Assembly: GCA_045588325.1 (NCBI GenBank)
Contig: JAZNEA010000048.1
Coordinates: 1-5,033, forward strand
Direction of reading: 5' to 3'
From: RGIG7378 sp045588325
GTDB taxonomy: Bacteria; Bacillota; Clostridia; RGIG7378
Length of the DNA: 5,033 bases
The notes under the pieces are model-generated. The model searched no databases, was not told the origin of the DNA, and saw nothing but the letters and a program-made list of their open reading frames with translations. Below, one piece after another: positions 4,103 through 5,033 of the stretch. Position numbers and translations under genes: made by a program. Within the stretch, counting starts at the first letter, position 1. Every line of letters starts with the position of its first letter.

Positions 4103-5033
4103 ACTTAAATTTCTTCTTCACCCTGTCAAAAAAGCTCTTACTGTTCTCAAAGGAATCTCCGCTGATCTCACCGAACTTGCGAAGCAGCTCCTTTTGCTTT
4201 TCGTTCATATGGCGAGGTACATCGATGTAGAATTTTACATACTGATCGCCCCTGGCACTACTGCGAATAATAGGCATTCCCTTGCCCTTTAGCCTGATGA
4301 CTGTGTCTGTCTGAGTTCCTGCAGGAACATTATACTTAACTCTGCCATCAATGGTGGGAATCTCAATCTCTGCGCCCAACGCTGCCTGTGCAAAAGTCAG
4401 TGGCAACTTGCAGATAACGTCACTGCCCTGTCTCTCAAACAAATCGTGGGGCTGTACTGCCACATTTACGATGACGTTGCCGTTGGGGCCACCATTAATG
4501 CCCACATTGCCTGCGCCACCTACGGAAATTGCCTGACCGTCGTCAATACCGGCTGGTATCTTGACCGAAATCTTATGCTGTCTACGGTTAGTTCCTTTGC
4601 CTCCGCACTTCTGACATGGTTCCTTGATGATTTTACCAGTACCATGACAGGCGTCGCACTCCTTAACTGTGGTGTACTGGGCAAATCCCATATTCTGGCG
4701 AACATTGATGCGTCCACTACCACCACACATAGAACACTTGGTCACGGAATTGGGATCCTTAGCTCCTGATCCACTGCATGAGTCGCACTTCTCAGTTCTG
4801 TAGTAGCTAATCTGCTTCTCTACACCTGCTGCTGCCTCTTCAAATGTAATTGTAACATTAACCTCTATGTTTTGTCCCGCTCTTGGTACGTTGGGATTAG
4901 ATGTCCTGCCAGCTCCGCCTCCAAAGAATGAGTCAAAGATGTCGCCAAAATCAAAACCAGCACCGCCAAATCCACCAAAGCCTCCAAATCCGCCGGCTCC
5001 GGCACCTGCTGCTGGGTCAAAGGCTGCGTGGCC
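4101..5033 (-). CDS. dnaJ: Molecular chaperone DnaJ (5'-truncated by the window edge)
   Basis: Co-chaperone (Hsp40) that delivers unfolded protein to DnaK and stimulates its ATPase. The window holds the last 310 codons and the TAG stop; the frame is open to 5033. The visible part starts at GHAAFDPAAG, the usual end of the J-domain, so about 65-70 residues including the HPD motif are outside. In partial numbering: a Gly/Phe-rich region with GGFGGFGGFGG (about 10-41); a first substrate-binding segment (about 52-80); the zinc-finger domain with four CxxCxGxG repeats at CDSCSGSG (83), CSMCGGSG (100), CDACHGTG (126) and CQKCGGKG (140); then the two C-terminal beta domains, with LPLTFAQAALGAEIEIPT and the GKGMPIIRSSARGDQYV region. 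All eight zinc-ligand cysteines are present, so this is a class I DnaJ. It heads the visible operon; hrcA, grpE and dnaK would be expected just past 5033. Confidence 0.97.
   Translation of the reverse strand, partial: GHAAFDPAAGAGAGGFGGFGGFGGAGFDFGDIFDSFFGGGAGRTSNPNVPRAGQNIEVNVTITFEEAAAGVEKQISYYRTEKCDSCSGSGAKDPNSVTKCSMCGGSGRINVRQNMGFAQYTTVKECDACHGTGKIIKEPCQKCGGKGTNRRQHKISVKIPAGIDDGQAISVGGAGNVGINGGPNGNVIVNVAVQPHDLFERQGSDVICKLPLTFAQAALGAEIEIPTIDGRVKYNVPAGTQTDTVIRLKGKGMPIIRSSARGDQYVKFYIDVPRHMNEKQKELLRKFGEISGDSFENSKSFFDRVKKKFK

Noticed and set aside
4743..4745. GTG at 4745 as the start of a short dnaJ
   Set aside because: The same frame stays open to the window edge and encodes the first zinc-finger repeat, the Gly/Phe region and the end of the J-domain. 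The GTG is an internal valine codon.
4446..4769. 107-codon plus-strand open frame opposite dnaJ
   Set aside because: Antisense to the DnaJ zinc-finger region; its sequence is explained by the reverse complement of the repeated CxxCxGxG codons.

Overview
The window looks like chromosomal DNA of a Clostridia-class Firmicute, most plausibly a Lachnospiraceae-type gut or rumen anaerobe. This is inferred from the dnaJ-prmA gene order (a Firmicute heat-shock operon arrangement), strong AGGAG-type ribosome binding sites, consensus sigma-A promoters and a lipoprotein with a Ser/Thr/Pro-rich linker. No species can be named from the sequence alone. All confidently called genes are on the minus strand, so transcription runs from high to low coordinates.

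Right part (about 2215-5033), conserved core: the 3' end of dnaJ (its J-domain lies beyond the window edge), prmA (ribosomal protein L11 methyltransferase) and pgeF (YfiH/DUF152/LACC1 family) form a tight cluster. There are 8 nt between dnaJ and prmA, and a 1-nt stop/start overlap between prmA and pgeF. The operon therefore links protein folding, modification of the translation apparatus and a peptidoglycan-precursor/purine-nucleoside housekeeping enzyme. Just after pgeF is tRNA-Thr(CGT), with its own consensus promoter, an encoded CCA end and a Rho-independent terminator.

Middle (about 1804-2214), a 400-bp gene-free interval: this is the most structured non-coding stretch. It holds three tracts of a degenerate 7-bp tandem repeat (consensus MACTYTT on the plus strand). 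A GC-rich island with three perfect-stem hairpins lies between the first and second tracts. A perfect 17-bp direct repeat sits in tracts 1 and 3. The array starts exactly where the tRNA terminator ends. Beyond it, about 35 bp from tract 1, is a strong extended -10 promoter for the next gene.

Left part (1-1803), accessory-looking: a 560-aa predicted lipoprotein of unknown function, more AT-rich than the housekeeping genes, with a possible Ig-like middle domain. It converges on what may be the last 20 codons of a plus-strand gene ending at 65. A short perfect hairpin flanked by 8-bp direct repeats lies between the two.

I found no CRISPR array, transposase, phage gene or defence system. The best candidates for something undescribed are the polar heptad/hairpin intergenic element and the orphan lipoprotein.
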